The notes: generated from the letters alone by a model not told the origin. A stretch of DNA of 15,085 nt from Bacteroidetes bacterium UBA2364 (GCA_002344075.1 DDTM01000039.1:1-15085), one strand, 5' to 3'. Shown: positions 6,021 through 15,053, counted from the first letter of the stretch. Numbers and translations are program-made.

Positions 6021-7892
6021 ATGAAAAAAGCAATCTGCCTCTTGTTTTTTGGTCTATTGTCCATCTCTTTGCGGGCACAAGTGCCCCAGAGTGAACGTGT
6101 GGTGTCGTACCACATTAAAGTCCGGCTGGATCCGGAGCGTAAAACACTGATAGGCACCCAAACCATGACTTGGCGCAATACAGGCCCCACGCCTGTACAA
6201 GCATTACAATTCCACTTGTACCTGAATGCCTTTCGAGACGCCAAATCTACCTTCATGCGCGAAAGTGGTGGCGAGCATCGTGGCTTTAAGACAGGTGGAA
6301 AGGACACTTGGGGACGTATTGACCTTATAAACATTCGTCAGACCAACGGGCCAGATCTTCGTTCAAGGCTTTATTTTATCCGGCCAGATGATGGGAACCC
6401 AAATGATTTTACCGTAGCAGCCCTTTCTTTGCCTGAAGCGGTGGCGCCCGGCAAGACCGTTTCGTTAGAAGTGCAATTTCAGGCGAAGCTGCCCCGCATC
6501 TTTGCACGAACGGGTTGGGCCACCGATGAAGCCGGACATCCTTTTTTTATGGTGGCCCAGTGGTTCCCTAAATTTGGGGTTTATGAACCTCCGGGACGAC
6601 GATACGTGCCCACAAATGCCCCAACTGGACGCTGGAATACCCATCAGTTTCACTCAAACTCGGAATTTTATGCAGACTTCGGTAGCTATAAAGTGGAAAT
6701 GACCGTCCCGAATGGCTATTTGATAGGCGCTACGGGGCGAGAAACCACGCGCACCTCCGATGGCAACCAAACCACGTTTGTCTATGAAGCGCACGATGTA
6801 CATGACTTTGCCTGGACAGCCTCGCGGTCTTTCCGAGAGTTTACCACAACTTGGAAACATGTAAAAATCCGCGCATTGGTACAGGAAGTTCATGCTGCAC
6901 AAGGACAGCGCCACTTAGACGCTGCCATTACCGCCCTTTCGTACTTTGACCGCTGGTATGGCACCTATCCTTATGATACACTCACCCTCGTGGATGCGCT
7001 TTCTGGCGCCAATGGTATGGAATATCCGACGCTGATTACCTGTGGTACCTCGTATGGTATGCCCACTTGGTCGCGTTTTCTCGAAGCCGTAACCATTCAT
7101 GAGTTTGGGCATCAGTTTTGGTATGGCTTGGTCGCGAGCAACGAATTCGAAGAATCTTGGTTAGATGAAGGAATCAACTCATATACCGAGCATAAGATTA
7201 TGGATGCAGCGTATGGCAGTGGATCGGCCTTAGACCTTCCGGGGTTTCCACTCTCCGATGGTGTTTTGCAACGTTTGTCCTTTACCTTAGACCGCGCCAA
7301 TCGCTGTGTGGTGGTCACCGACACATGGAAATTTACGTCGGATGATGCCTTTCGTACCTGCTCCTATTCCAAACCCGGAACGATACTCGCCGCACTCGAA
7401 GCATTACTCGGCACACGTACCATGCAAAATCTATTACGCACTTATGCTTCGCGATGGCGGTATAAACATCCTACTACCCACGATTTTATGGCGGTTGCAG
7501 AAGAAGTTGCTGGCCGTCCGCTCGGATGGTTTTTCCAGCAATACCTGTTTTCAGCTGCCACTAACGATTATGCCGTAGGCGATATTCGCGGCAAAACCGT
7601 TTGGCTCCAAAACCTGGGAGATGGTCATTTTCCGCAAAATATCCGTTTTGTTCTTGAAAATGGCGAAATCGTCTGGAGGTATTGGGAAGGCCGAGATCAG
7701 TGGAAAGCCTTTTCGTTCCCCAAAAACATCCGGGCTGTACACATTGATCCCTTATTTCAAAACCGTTTAGATTTGGATCGCTTAAATAACCAAAAGACCA
7801 TTGCGCCCGATGACCACTTTTCTGGCCCTCTTAAACGCAGGTTGTTATTATGGATTCAACAATGGATTGCTTTGGCAGCAGGTATTTTTTAG
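6021..7892 (+). CDS. Exported M1-family zinc aminopeptidase
   Basis: Gluzincin peptidase of the M1 family, 623 residues, expected to remove N-terminal amino acids from peptides in the periplasm or outside the cell. Residues 1-20 are a signal peptide (MKKAICLLFFGLLSISLRAQ). The N-terminal beta-sandwich domain (about residues 25-250) precedes the catalytic domain. Substrate recognition motif GANGMEY spans residues 329-335, the equivalent of GAMEN; the zinc motif HEFGH is residues 360-364 and the third ligand is E383 in WLDEG (HEXXH-x18-E). A tyrosine-containing stretch (FRTCSYSKPG, near residue 450) fits the transition-state tyrosine of the family. There is no T9SS tail. The last 22 residues, including RRLLLWIQQWIALAAGIF, are hydrophobic or amphipathic and may attach the protein to a membrane. 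The start at 6021 is supported by the promoter at 5972-6002. The gene is monocistronic and convergent with the response regulator gene 48 bp away. Confidence 0.95.
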   Translation: MKKAICLLFFGLLSISLRAQVPQSERVVSYHIKVRLDPERKTLIGTQTMTWRNTGPTPVQALQFHLYLNAFRDAKSTFMRESGGEHRGFKTGGKDTWGRIDLINIRQTNGPDLRSRLYFIRPDDGNPNDFTVAALSLPEAVAPGKTVSLEVQFQAKLPRIFARTGWATDEAGHPFFMVAQWFPKFGVYEPPGRRYVPTNAPTGRWNTHQFHSNSEFYADFGSYKVEMTVPNGYLIGATGRETTRTSDGNQTTFVYEAHDVHDFAWTASRSFREFTTTWKHVKIRALVQEVHAAQGQRHLDAAITALSYFDRWYGTYPYDTLTLVDALSGANGMEYPTLITCGTSYGMPTWSRFLEAVTIHEFGHQFWYGLVASNEFEESWLDEGINSYTEHKIMDAAYGSGSALDLPGFPLSDGVLQRLSFTLDRANRCVVVTDTWKFTSDDAFRTCSYSKPGTILAALEALLGTRTMQNLLRTYASRWRYKHPTTHDFMAVAEEVAGRPLGWFFQQYLFSAATNDYAVGDIRGKTVWLQNLGDGHFPQNIRFVLENGEIVWRYWEGRDQWKAFSFPKNIRAVHIDPLFQNRLDLDRLNNQKTIAPDDHFSGPLKRRLLLWIQQWIALAAGIF

Positions 7893-7940
7893 TGAGTAAG
7901 ACTTCTCCTAAAAAGCGAGAACAGTAGGTCCGATACATTG

Positions 7941-8600
7941 CTAAAAATCAGTGACAATACCGTTTTTCCATGCCCAAGCAACCACCTGTGCACGAGTACT
8001 AAGGCCAATTTTTTCGTAGAGGCTGTTTACATGCTTTTTGACCGTACTTTCCGAAATGAATAATTCTTCTCCGATTTCCTGATTTGAGAGGCCCCGTGCC
8101 AATGTCAATAGTACCTCATGCTCGCGGTCACTCAATCCCCTCAGTAGTTTTGCAATCGGCGATTGTTTTTTCTCCTGAATGCCGGAAGACAAGGCAGCAA
8201 TCCTGCGACTCAACCAGCGGGTTTCCCCTTTGGCGACCTCCATAATTGCCTCAACGATGGTGTTGAGCGGTTCGTGTTTTGTAAGATAACCGACGGCCCC
8301 CAATTCCAACGCACCAAAAATATAGTCCTCATCTTCATACGCACTCAGGATTAAGATGTGTATTTCGGGATGGGTTTTGTGCAATGCTTCCGTAACTTCA
8401 AGCCCCGAAAGGCCTGGCATTTCCATATCCAACAATAGTACATCCGGCGTATGTTGTCGGGCAATTACGAGAGCCGAATGGCCATCCGAAGCTTCTCCAA
8501 CCACCAAAAAGCCAGGTTCAAGGGTCAATCGAGAGCGCACTCCTTCCCTAAAAGCCGGATGGTCATCGGCCAACACAATTCGGATTGGTGTAGTTGTCAT
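7941..8600 (-). CDS. NarL/FixJ-family response regulator
   Basis: Cytoplasmic DNA-binding response regulator of 219 residues. The receiver domain (residues 6-122) has the acidic pair D12/D13, phosphoacceptor D58 in LLLDMEMPGLSG, S86 in LILSAYED and K108 in YLTKHE, so it should be phosphorylated normally. A linker of about 30 residues leads to a LuxR-type helix-turn-helix (about residues 153-212), with the motifs LSDREHEVLLTLARGLSNQE and STVKKHVNSLYEKIGLSTRAQVV. The natural partner is the HisKA_3 kinase encoded 134 bp upstream, since this kinase class pairs with NarL-type regulators. The frame is open upstream to a TTG at 8678, but the ATG at 8600 starts directly before the first strand (PIRIVLADDH) and has GGAG eight bases upstream. 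The 134 bp gap leaves room for its own promoter. Target genes are unknown. Confidence 0.95.
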   Translation of the reverse strand: MTTTPIRIVLADDHPAFREGVRSRLTLEPGFLVVGEASDGHSALVIARQHTPDVLLLDMEMPGLSGLEVTEALHKTHPEIHILILSAYEDEDYIFGALELGAVGYLTKHEPLNTIVEAIMEVAKGETRWLSRRIAALSSGIQEKKQSPIAKLLRGLSDREHEVLLTLARGLSNQEIGEELFISESTVKKHVNSLYEKIGLSTRAQVVAWAWKNGIVTDF

Positions 8601-8734
8601 GATATTGGCTCCAAAGGGAAGGGTATTACACTTTGGAATGGAGAGATCAAATGGGCTATAAGGAAAGGTTAACAGCAACGAATATCCTACTTAAAATAAT
8701 TTAAACACGATCACCTTGCAATGGCTCTAAAGTT
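8601..8734 (-). other. Gap between kinase and response regulator genes
   Basis: This 134 bp stretch separates two same-strand genes. It is AT-rich near 8685-8705. A TTTG followed after 19 bp by TAATACCC was examined as a promoter, but the -7 element is poor. I see no terminator with a U-tract, so read-through from the kinase gene remains possible. Nothing else is recognised. Confidence 0.4.
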
Positions 8735-11700
8735 CTATTTCTGCACTGCTGGGCCAACTGTTCCGGCATCCTTCAGGGCAAGAGGAATCTCAACTATGAC
8801 CTTGGTGCCGTGGTGGGGGATAGACTGGACGTGAGCGGTTCCATTCAGGATTTCGGCACGTTCCACACACCCCAAAAGTCCATAATGATTGGCACGCGCC
8901 AAATCTACCAGTTTATCCGGAGGCGTAAACCCTTTGCCATTATCGGAAATGATAAATCGTACCTTGTCTTCGGTTTCCAATAATTGTATGTGGACTTCCG
9001 AAGCGCCTGCATGTTTAAGTACATTACTCATCACTTCTTGCAAAATCCGGTATAGCGCATGTTGCAGTTCTTCCGACCATGCCTTACCATCCGTTTCAAA
9101 TTTCGTGGTGATCACCAAGTCCGGGGTGCGTTTTTCGATCCGTCGGATAAGGGCCTTCAAGGCAGGTTGCAACCCCAACAGCCGTAGCATAGCAGGCCTA
9201 AGTTCACCCACCACTTCTCGAAGTTCGGCTGCTACTTTATTTAGATTGGCCCGAACTATCTGGCTCTGAGGTGCGATTACAGCCAAACCATCCAATTGGT
9301 GGCCAATGGTATAAAGTTGTTGCATGGGGCCATCGTGCAATTCCTGTGCAATGCGCAACCGTTCGCGGTCACGGCTTTCGGCCAAGCGTTTTTTGATTTC
9401 ACGTTCTTCGGCCAAGATTCGAGCGGCTTCATGTTGTTTATGTTTTTGATGCCTGACATACAAAAAGGCATATCCCATCACGACCAAGAACGCCAAGCCA
9501 AGTTGAAACCACCATGTTTGCCAAAACTCGGACTTAATGGTTATATATACCAATAACCTATTGTTTGGATTCATCCGCCCGTCACTGTTCGATCCCCTAA
9601 CTTCAAATATATAATCACCCGGCGGAACATTCGTGTAATGGGCGGCAGGCCTTCTTCCTGATTGTGTCATCCAGTCAGTATCGAAACCTTCGAGTTTGTA
9701 TTGGTATTGGTTTTTATATGGATCAGCATAGTCTAATGCAGCAAATTCAATCGAAAAATTATTTTCATTGTGCTGTATAACAATTCGGTCTCCTGATTTT
9801 CGTATGCTCCGTAAATGGTTATAACCAATCCGAAAGAGCGAGATCACCAATGGGGGCGAAAAGTCACTTTGCCCGATATTCATGGGTTCCAAGCGATTTA
9901 GCCCATTAGGGCCACCAAAGTACAGGCTCCCATTCCGTGCAGCCAGATACGACATCAGGTTGTACTCTAATCCCTGTAAGCCATCTTTTTCACGGTAACT
10001 AACCATGTTAGGGTTTTTCTGATTAGGATCGAAGTGGGCGATTCCTGCCGACGTACTCATCCATAAACGACCACTTTTATCCAACAATAGTCCATAGATC
10101 ACATTACTGGGCAAGCCGTCTTCCGCACGGACATGGGTGCTTTTCCCAGTTCGGATATCGAACCGATTGAGTCCTCCACCAATAGTGCCGAGCCACAAGA
10201 TATTCGGATGTTTTTGATCCGGCAGGATATTCCAGATATTGTTATTGCTGATTGTATCTTTTTTTTTCACATCTTGCCGATAGGCTACAATGCGCCGACG
10301 TTTCAGGTCAACATGGTTCAATCCTACGTCCGTCCCTACCCAGAGCGTTTCATCGGGGGCCTCATAAATGGCATTCACTCGGCCATCGGTCAGGGAAAAC
10401 TCATTGTTGGGATCATAACCAATTTGTTCCATTTTGCCCTTATGCGGGTCAAAGAGGATTAGTCCACTCGCCGATCCGATCAACAATTTGCCGGATTTGC
10501 TTTCCTTAAGCACTCGTATGCCCGTTCCAAAGCAACGCAAGCGTTTTTCTTCGATAAATTTTCGACTCGTCCGATCGAGGCGCCAAAGACAGTTGGCTTT
10601 GGTTCCTAACCAAACGGCTCCATCCTGCGCTTCCAGAACATTCCAGATATTATTGAGGTTTGTATTGCCCTCATAGACGGGCTGAAGATACCGTTCGAAC
10701 TGCTCGGTGTTCGGATCAAAGCGATTCAACCCGTCCGCTGTTGCAATCCAAATTTTACCATCTCGACCTTCAAACATTCCATTTACATCCGAACTACTCA
10801 ACGAATTCGCATGACCCGGCTGGTTTCTAAATAAATAGAAAGAAGGTTTATTCAATCTTAAGCGGTAAACGCCACCAAAAGTCCCCAGCCACACGCTTTC
10901 TTGTTCATCAAAATAAAGTGCCAAAATATCGTGGTTGCCGAGACCATTTTTTTTATCGGATCGAAGGAAGGTACGCACCAATGCGTTTCGATGAAGGTCC
11001 ACCACAAATAAACCAGAGTTTGTGGAAATGAACATATTCTGCCCCATTTTCCTGATCTGATAAGGCAGGGGTAACCGGACTTTCAGGGTGATGGTTTTTT
11101 TGATCTCGCCTTTCGCATTAAATAGTACCAGATCCGTATGTGCTTGTACATTGGGCTTTGTAGTGAATCCCCAAAAACCTTCCGAATCTTCGTGGTCTAA
11201 GGCAAGAATAGAAATGGTATTGGGTGTTCGGAGCAGTGGGTTGCAACTGAGATCTGTAACATTGAGCAGGCACATCATCCCAACACCTCCCACATAAATA
11301 TGCCCCTGAAACGAGAGCATGGTCAATGCACCTGAAGAAAAAGAGACTCCTTTCCGGAATTTCCCCGTTTCTGAATTGAACTCAAGCACCTCGTTTCCAA
11401 CAGAAACATTATAAAAATATTTTCCATGCCGTATAACACCAGAACGCATAGAGGTGGGCGCCGGACTACGGAACTGTTGAAAGTCTTCGGTCGCAGGGTT
11501 GTATCGGCTATACCCCTCTACAGAGGCTGCCCATAATCGGCCCTTTTCATCAAGGATCAGTTTATCTATTCCAGCACCGATAACAGTTCTTTCATTAAAC
11601 GGGCTATTCCGGTAAACCCTGAAAGAATACCCATCCCAACGATTGAGACCATCACGGGTACCAAACCACATAAATCCATCTTGGTCTTTGATAATGCTAC

Positions 11701-11872
11701 TCACAATAGATTGTGATAGCCCATCTTCCAGCCCGATGTGGCCGAAACTGGGTTCCTGTGGAATATTGAACGGCTGTGCATAAACCACATGTGCCCAAAC
11801 CCATGCCATTGCAACAGCCCGCTTGAACCAAGACGGATACGAAAAAAGGGATATCGGGGAGTACGGTAACAT
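8735..11872 (-). CDS. Two-propeller Y_Y_Y sensor histidine kinase (HisKA_3)
   Basis: Membrane sensor kinase of 1045 residues. Residues 1-32 are a signal peptide. A periplasmic sensor of repeated Reg_prop blades follows (about residues 45-670); the first blade has the classical SQSIVSSIIKDQDGFMWFGT and later blades repeat WLGT, GLNRFDP and similar. Next come a Y_Y_Y domain (about 705-780; LEGFDTDW, VPPGDYIFEVRGSNSDG), one membrane helix (about 785-806), a basic coiled segment, a HisKA_3 domain with phosphoacceptor H846 in AQELHDGPMQQL, and a HATPase_c domain (about 935-1032; N-box EVMSNVLKHA, G1 box ISDNGKGF, then GLLGCVERAEIL). There is no receiver domain, so it is not a one-piece hybrid; the regulator is encoded downstream. 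The frame runs upstream to a TTG at 11884, but ATG 11872 is better. It begins 16 bp after the secreted peptidase gene ends, so both are probably co-transcribed. The ligand is unknown; related hybrid sensors often detect glycans. Confidence 0.95.
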   Translation of the reverse strand: MLPYSPISLFSYPSWFKRAVAMAWVWAHVVYAQPFNIPQEPSFGHIGLEDGLSQSIVSSIIKDQDGFMWFGTRDGLNRWDGYSFRVYRNSPFNERTVIGAGIDKLILDEKGRLWAASVEGYSRYNPATEDFQQFRSPAPTSMRSGVIRHGKYFYNVSVGNEVLEFNSETGKFRKGVSFSSGALTMLSFQGHIYVGGVGMMCLLNVTDLSCNPLLRTPNTISILALDHEDSEGFWGFTTKPNVQAHTDLVLFNAKGEIKKTITLKVRLPLPYQIRKMGQNMFISTNSGLFVVDLHRNALVRTFLRSDKKNGLGNHDILALYFDEQESVWLGTFGGVYRLRLNKPSFYLFRNQPGHANSLSSSDVNGMFEGRDGKIWIATADGLNRFDPNTEQFERYLQPVYEGNTNLNNIWNVLEAQDGAVWLGTKANCLWRLDRTSRKFIEEKRLRCFGTGIRVLKESKSGKLLIGSASGLILFDPHKGKMEQIGYDPNNEFSLTDGRVNAIYEAPDETLWVGTDVGLNHVDLKRRRIVAYRQDVKKKDTISNNNIWNILPDQKHPNILWLGTIGGGLNRFDIRTGKSTHVRAEDGLPSNVIYGLLLDKSGRLWMSTSAGIAHFDPNQKNPNMVSYREKDGLQGLEYNLMSYLAARNGSLYFGGPNGLNRLEPMNIGQSDFSPPLVISLFRIGYNHLRSIRKSGDRIVIQHNENNFSIEFAALDYADPYKNQYQYKLEGFDTDWMTQSGRRPAAHYTNVPPGDYIFEVRGSNSDGRMNPNNRLLVYITIKSEFWQTWWFQLGLAFLVVMGYAFLYVRHQKHKQHEAARILAEEREIKKRLAESRDRERLRIAQELHDGPMQQLYTIGHQLDGLAVIAPQSQIVRANLNKVAAELREVVGELRPAMLRLLGLQPALKALIRRIEKRTPDLVITTKFETDGKAWSEELQHALYRILQEVMSNVLKHAGASEVHIQLLETEDKVRFIISDNGKGFTPPDKLVDLARANHYGLLGCVERAEILNGTAHVQSIPHHGTKVIVEIPLALKDAGTVGPAVQK

Positions 11873-11888
11873 CGGTAACGCCAAGGCC

Positions 11889-14774
11889 CTATCGCAGGTA
11901 GGTTAGACGGATCTTTTGCAGGCCCGTATCTGTTTGAAACGTAATAAAGTAAAGACCACTGGGGACATTTCTTGGCTGCCAGTTTAGCGTATGACTTCCG
12001 GCAACGACAGGCGCATCGTGTAATTTTTTTACTTCCCTTCCCAATATATCATATACCGATATTCTAAGGGAGGTGGCCTTGCTGACCAAGTAGCGGAAAT
12101 GGGCAACGTCAGAAAAAGGATTCGGATATGCGGTTACAAGTAAATTTTCATGGGGAAGTGCCTCTGATTCAATGGGTACAATGGCTTCATCCAAGAGAAA
12201 TGACAATACCCTTCTGAAGACTTCTCGTCGGTTGTCAAGGGTGTCTATGGTATCAAATGGAAAAGCGAAATACACCATTTTTCCTACCTTGGGGGCACTC
12301 CCAAACATTCCGCTATAAGCCACCCCTGCAATGCGGCCATTGCCATACTGCAATATAGTTTGTCCGCCATTGGCGGGATTGATAAAGTCTGGATAATCTT
12401 CGGTATAAGGAGAAGCGCCATATCGAAAAGCCAAGCCTTCGGCCAGTGTTCCGGCCATCCCCCGAACTTCGTAGTTTGCGGCATTGTCTCCGGCATAAGT
12501 AGCTTTGAGGAATTGTCCAAAAAAGACCTGATCGGTGGAGGTTCCCTTAGCGCCGAGGTCCCAGGCCACTTCCGAGCCGCTTACAAAAAGACGCCCACCA
12601 TTTTCCAGATAGGCACGTACCAGCAACTGTTCCGCATCCGAAAACGTTTCATCGGTCGTGGACTCATCTCCCAAAACCCACATGACCGCATCGTACTGCT
12701 TAAGATCTACCAATCCGGAAGTCACTGCTTCGTTGGCAACGGTTTCAAAACCCAACCCATTTCTATCAATGGCCTGTCCATAAATTCCGGCAGAAACATG
12801 AAAAGGCTTTGCCCAACTCCCCGAAGCGCCAAAGCGGTCGAAACCATCCACCACCAAGATTTTTTTATTTCGCGTATAAGGACTACGTCCGTAAACATCA
12901 CTTTGCACGCTCATATTAGGCGGATTGGCATTATCCACCGATGCCAAATAATAGTATTGGGCTTTTTTCGGGGGAGCAGAAAGGGTATGGGTTCTCGCCA
13001 AACTACTCAGTTCTTGTTCCGAAATCAGTTGCGTGCCTGTAGCGAAAGGGGTATCGGCAACAAACAGCCGAAAGCCCCCCAAATCGGGAACAGAAGTCTG
13101 TGTCCAACTCAACTTCGGTTCATCTTGTAGGCCCGTCAATAGCCAAACTGGTGCAGCCGGCGGAATAAGATCTCGTTGCAAGATACCCACCTCCACAAAC
13201 ACTATCGCTTCATTTCCTCTGGAATCACGTGTAAAAAGTCGTACCGTATAATCACCATCTGGTAGTTTCGTTGTATCCCAAGTACTGGCCGCAGTGGGCA
13301 AATTGGTGACAATATAGACATGGCTACTGTTAGAGGATTGGCTTTGGTCATAGACAAAATGTACGTAATCATCCGGCGGGATGCCATCGAATCGGAAGAC
13401 CACCCCATCGGGCGTAGGGGAATGGACAACCGTTGTCCGATCACGCTTGCGGACATCGTAGCCCACGATATAGGCCCCGTTATTTTGGGTGGCAATGCTG
13501 CCTGTTGGCGGGCCGATAGGGTCTTGGACACGGAAGGTGATTTTAATTTTTCCGGTCAAGCTTGTCGGTTGTAATATTTGTCCGGCTTCGGCATGTTGAA
13601 AACGGATTTCGCTGATATTCGGCTTCCACGTGTCCACAAATGGCGAAAACCCACCCGTTGGTCGAATGGCATTGGTATAATTACCCGGTGGGCCTTCCGA
13701 AAAATGTACGTGCCCTTGCCCTGTAATAATGGTTCCGAGTACAGTTTCGCCTGCTTTTACGCTGCTCCCTATAGACAATGCCGGATTAGGGACAATGTGA
13801 ACATAGACATAATTTCCAGCCCGGATGTAGGCATTCACACCTGTATCCGACCGACCTGTAACGGTGGCATCCAGCACGGCATAAACGGGCGAACCATCGG
13901 CCTCCGGAACATCTGTTCCATTGTGGAAATGGCCGTCTGTAGGGCCACGATATTCCCCAAAGGATCCTGTTACGGGATGTGGATCATTAAAAGGTTTTAC
14001 CGGATACGGAAAGGTAATGTCGGCCACCTGTTGTGGGGCATTGGGCGTTATGTAACTGCTACGATCGGTATTCAATATCTGGCCAGACCAATCCACTTCT
14101 ACCTCTTCGATCAATATGCTACCTCCTTGGTGGCCATATTGCCGGATTTTAAGAGATTTACCGTCTTCCGAGGGTTTTAAGGATTCGACGGCAGGGAGCA
14201 AAAGTGTATGCTCGGTCAAACGTTTGCCGTCTTTATTAAAGACAAAAAGCCGGAGGTTCCCTAAAGCAGCCACGTCATAGGTGGCTAATTGCATGGCGAC
14301 AACGGCGATGCGTCCTGATGCGGAATCCATGACCACGTGGGCTGCTTTCTCCAATTCCGGTCGAGAAGCGTGGTCGTTGAAAAGGTATAGGCGCTCCAAT
14401 ACTTCTCCTGCCTCACTATAAAAAGTTACTTGCCCTGTTTCCGGACGCACCAAAACGGCCCGTCCTGCTCCGATGGCCACCGACGGAAAGTGTGCATCAG
14501 GGACATGGGGTATTGATACCACCCATTGCACTTCTCCTTGGGCATTTATCACCTGAAGTTGTAACGTATTTTGCCCCAGATCCGCTACATACGCCCCTTG
14601 GACAAGACCGGAAGAACGAATCACCTGTACAACACGTCCTTCATCAGTAGGCCGGAGTGATCCGGATTGTAAAAGCATTGTAGTCGCGCCTTCGCGGAAG
14701 GTTTGGCCAAATAATGCGGGGGTCGTTAAAACAAAAGCACACCAAATAACGAATTTGCGGATAAAATCTTTCAT
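11889..14774 (-). CDS. Large T9SS-secreted M23-family peptidase with GATase-like domain
   Basis: Secreted multidomain protein of 961 residues. Signal peptide about 1-24 (KFVIWCAFVLTTPALFGQ). Residues 30-240 are beta-rich with phrases like INAQGEVQWVVSIP and FNKDGKRLTEH, resembling propeller blades. An M23 (LytM-like) peptidase domain spans about 255-375, with zinc ligands H284 and D288 (FHNGTDVP) and H357 (GHVHF) all present, so peptidoglycan endopeptidase activity is plausible. A beta-sandwich region and an FN3-like domain follow (about 385-630). Residues 637-865 resemble a glutamine-amidotransferase/ThuA-like fold (KILVVDGFD, GGRLFVSGSEVAWDLG); a serine sits where a catalytic cysteine would be expected, so it may only bind. 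The last ~85 residues are a T9SS type A sorting domain (AYPNPFSD, ISVYDILGREV, PSGLYF). Alternative starts at 14792 and 14804 exist; 14774 gives the best signal peptide. The sensor kinase gene follows after 16 bp. Confidence 0.9.
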   Translation of the reverse strand: MKDFIRKFVIWCAFVLTTPALFGQTFREGATTMLLQSGSLRPTDEGRVVQVIRSSGLVQGAYVADLGQNTLQLQVINAQGEVQWVVSIPHVPDAHFPSVAIGAGRAVLVRPETGQVTFYSEAGEVLERLYLFNDHASRPELEKAAHVVMDSASGRIAVVAMQLATYDVAALGNLRLFVFNKDGKRLTEHTLLLPAVESLKPSEDGKSLKIRQYGHQGGSILIEEVEVDWSGQILNTDRSSYITPNAPQQVADITFPYPVKPFNDPHPVTGSFGEYRGPTDGHFHNGTDVPEADGSPVYAVLDATVTGRSDTGVNAYIRAGNYVYVHIVPNPALSIGSSVKAGETVLGTIITGQGHVHFSEGPPGNYTNAIRPTGGFSPFVDTWKPNISEIRFQHAEAGQILQPTSLTGKIKITFRVQDPIGPPTGSIATQNNGAYIVGYDVRKRDRTTVVHSPTPDGVVFRFDGIPPDDYVHFVYDQSQSSNSSHVYIVTNLPTAASTWDTTKLPDGDYTVRLFTRDSRGNEAIVFVEVGILQRDLIPPAAPVWLLTGLQDEPKLSWTQTSVPDLGGFRLFVADTPFATGTQLISEQELSSLARTHTLSAPPKKAQYYYLASVDNANPPNMSVQSDVYGRSPYTRNKKILVVDGFDRFGASGSWAKPFHVSAGIYGQAIDRNGLGFETVANEAVTSGLVDLKQYDAVMWVLGDESTTDETFSDAEQLLVRAYLENGGRLFVSGSEVAWDLGAKGTSTDQVFFGQFLKATYAGDNAANYEVRGMAGTLAEGLAFRYGASPYTEDYPDFINPANGGQTILQYGNGRIAGVAYSGMFGSAPKVGKMVYFAFPFDTIDTLDNRREVFRRVLSFLLDEAIVPIESEALPHENLLVTAYPNPFSDVAHFRYLVSKATSLRISVYDILGREVKKLHDAPVVAGSHTLNWQPRNVPSGLYFITFQTDTGLQKIRLTYLR

Positions 14775-14804
14775 TAGGAGGGCGATAAACATTAAAGGAG
14801 ACAT

Positions 14805-14836
14805 TAAAAGTACGGAAAAAAACTTCTCTGAGAAAA
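14805..14836 (-). promoter_or_regulatory. Weak candidate promoter with palindrome, peptidase-kinase operon
   Basis: On the minus strand TACTTTTA (plus positions 14805-14812) matches seven of eight positions of the Bacteroidota -7 element TAnnTTTG. Twenty bp upstream is only TTTT (14833-14836) instead of TTTG. A palindrome, TTCTC-T-GAGAA at 14824-14834, lies in the spacer and could be an operator. Transcription would start near 14798, which would rule out translation from 14804 and fits the ATG at 14774. Confidence 0.28.
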
Positions 14837-14969
14837 TTCTTTGAGCACAACCGAACCTAATTTCAGCCCATCCTGCAAAGAATGCCCTTCAAAACTTGTC
14901 AAAGTGTAGCGTGAATATGTCTTTCACTGGCCATTTAATCTGTGTTCATCGTATGCGTATCGGCATTTC

Positions 14970-15033
14970 CCTGTGCGACAGGACAGTGGCGTGCAATGTG
15001 GGGATGCATTAGCACCATTATAAATAGATAATG
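14970..15033. repeat. Three consecutive small inverted repeats
   Basis: Three perfect or near-perfect hairpins follow each other: CCTGT-gcg-ACAGG (14970-14982); GTGCAATG paired with CATT-a-GCAC around an 8-base loop, with one bulged base (14991-15015); and CATTAT-aaatag-ATAATG (15016-15033), directly abutting the second. They could be operator sites, part of a structured RNA, or chance. None is followed by a T-run. Confidence 0.45.
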
Positions 15034-15053
15034 CCGCAATATCTTAACATACC

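Noticed and set aside
7903..7921. TTCTC/GAGAA hairpin between the convergent aminopeptidase and regulator genes
   Set aside because: Only 5 bp of stem and no T-run on either side; probably not a terminator.
8601..8678. In-frame 26-residue extension of the response regulator to a TTG at 8678
   Set aside because: The receiver domain begins right after the ATG at 8600; the extension has no domain character. Its PYSP-rich residues resemble the kinase N terminus only superficially.
12360..13130. 256-codon plus-strand open frame opposite the secreted peptidase gene
   Set aside because: Long, but low-complexity, unlike any fold, and fully covered by the well-supported minus-strand gene; the length comes from codon bias of the real strand.
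14955..14969. 15-base identity GCGTATCGGCATTTC with positions 1975-1989
   Set aside because: One copy is inside coding sequence and flanks do not match; one such match in 15 kb is not far from chance.
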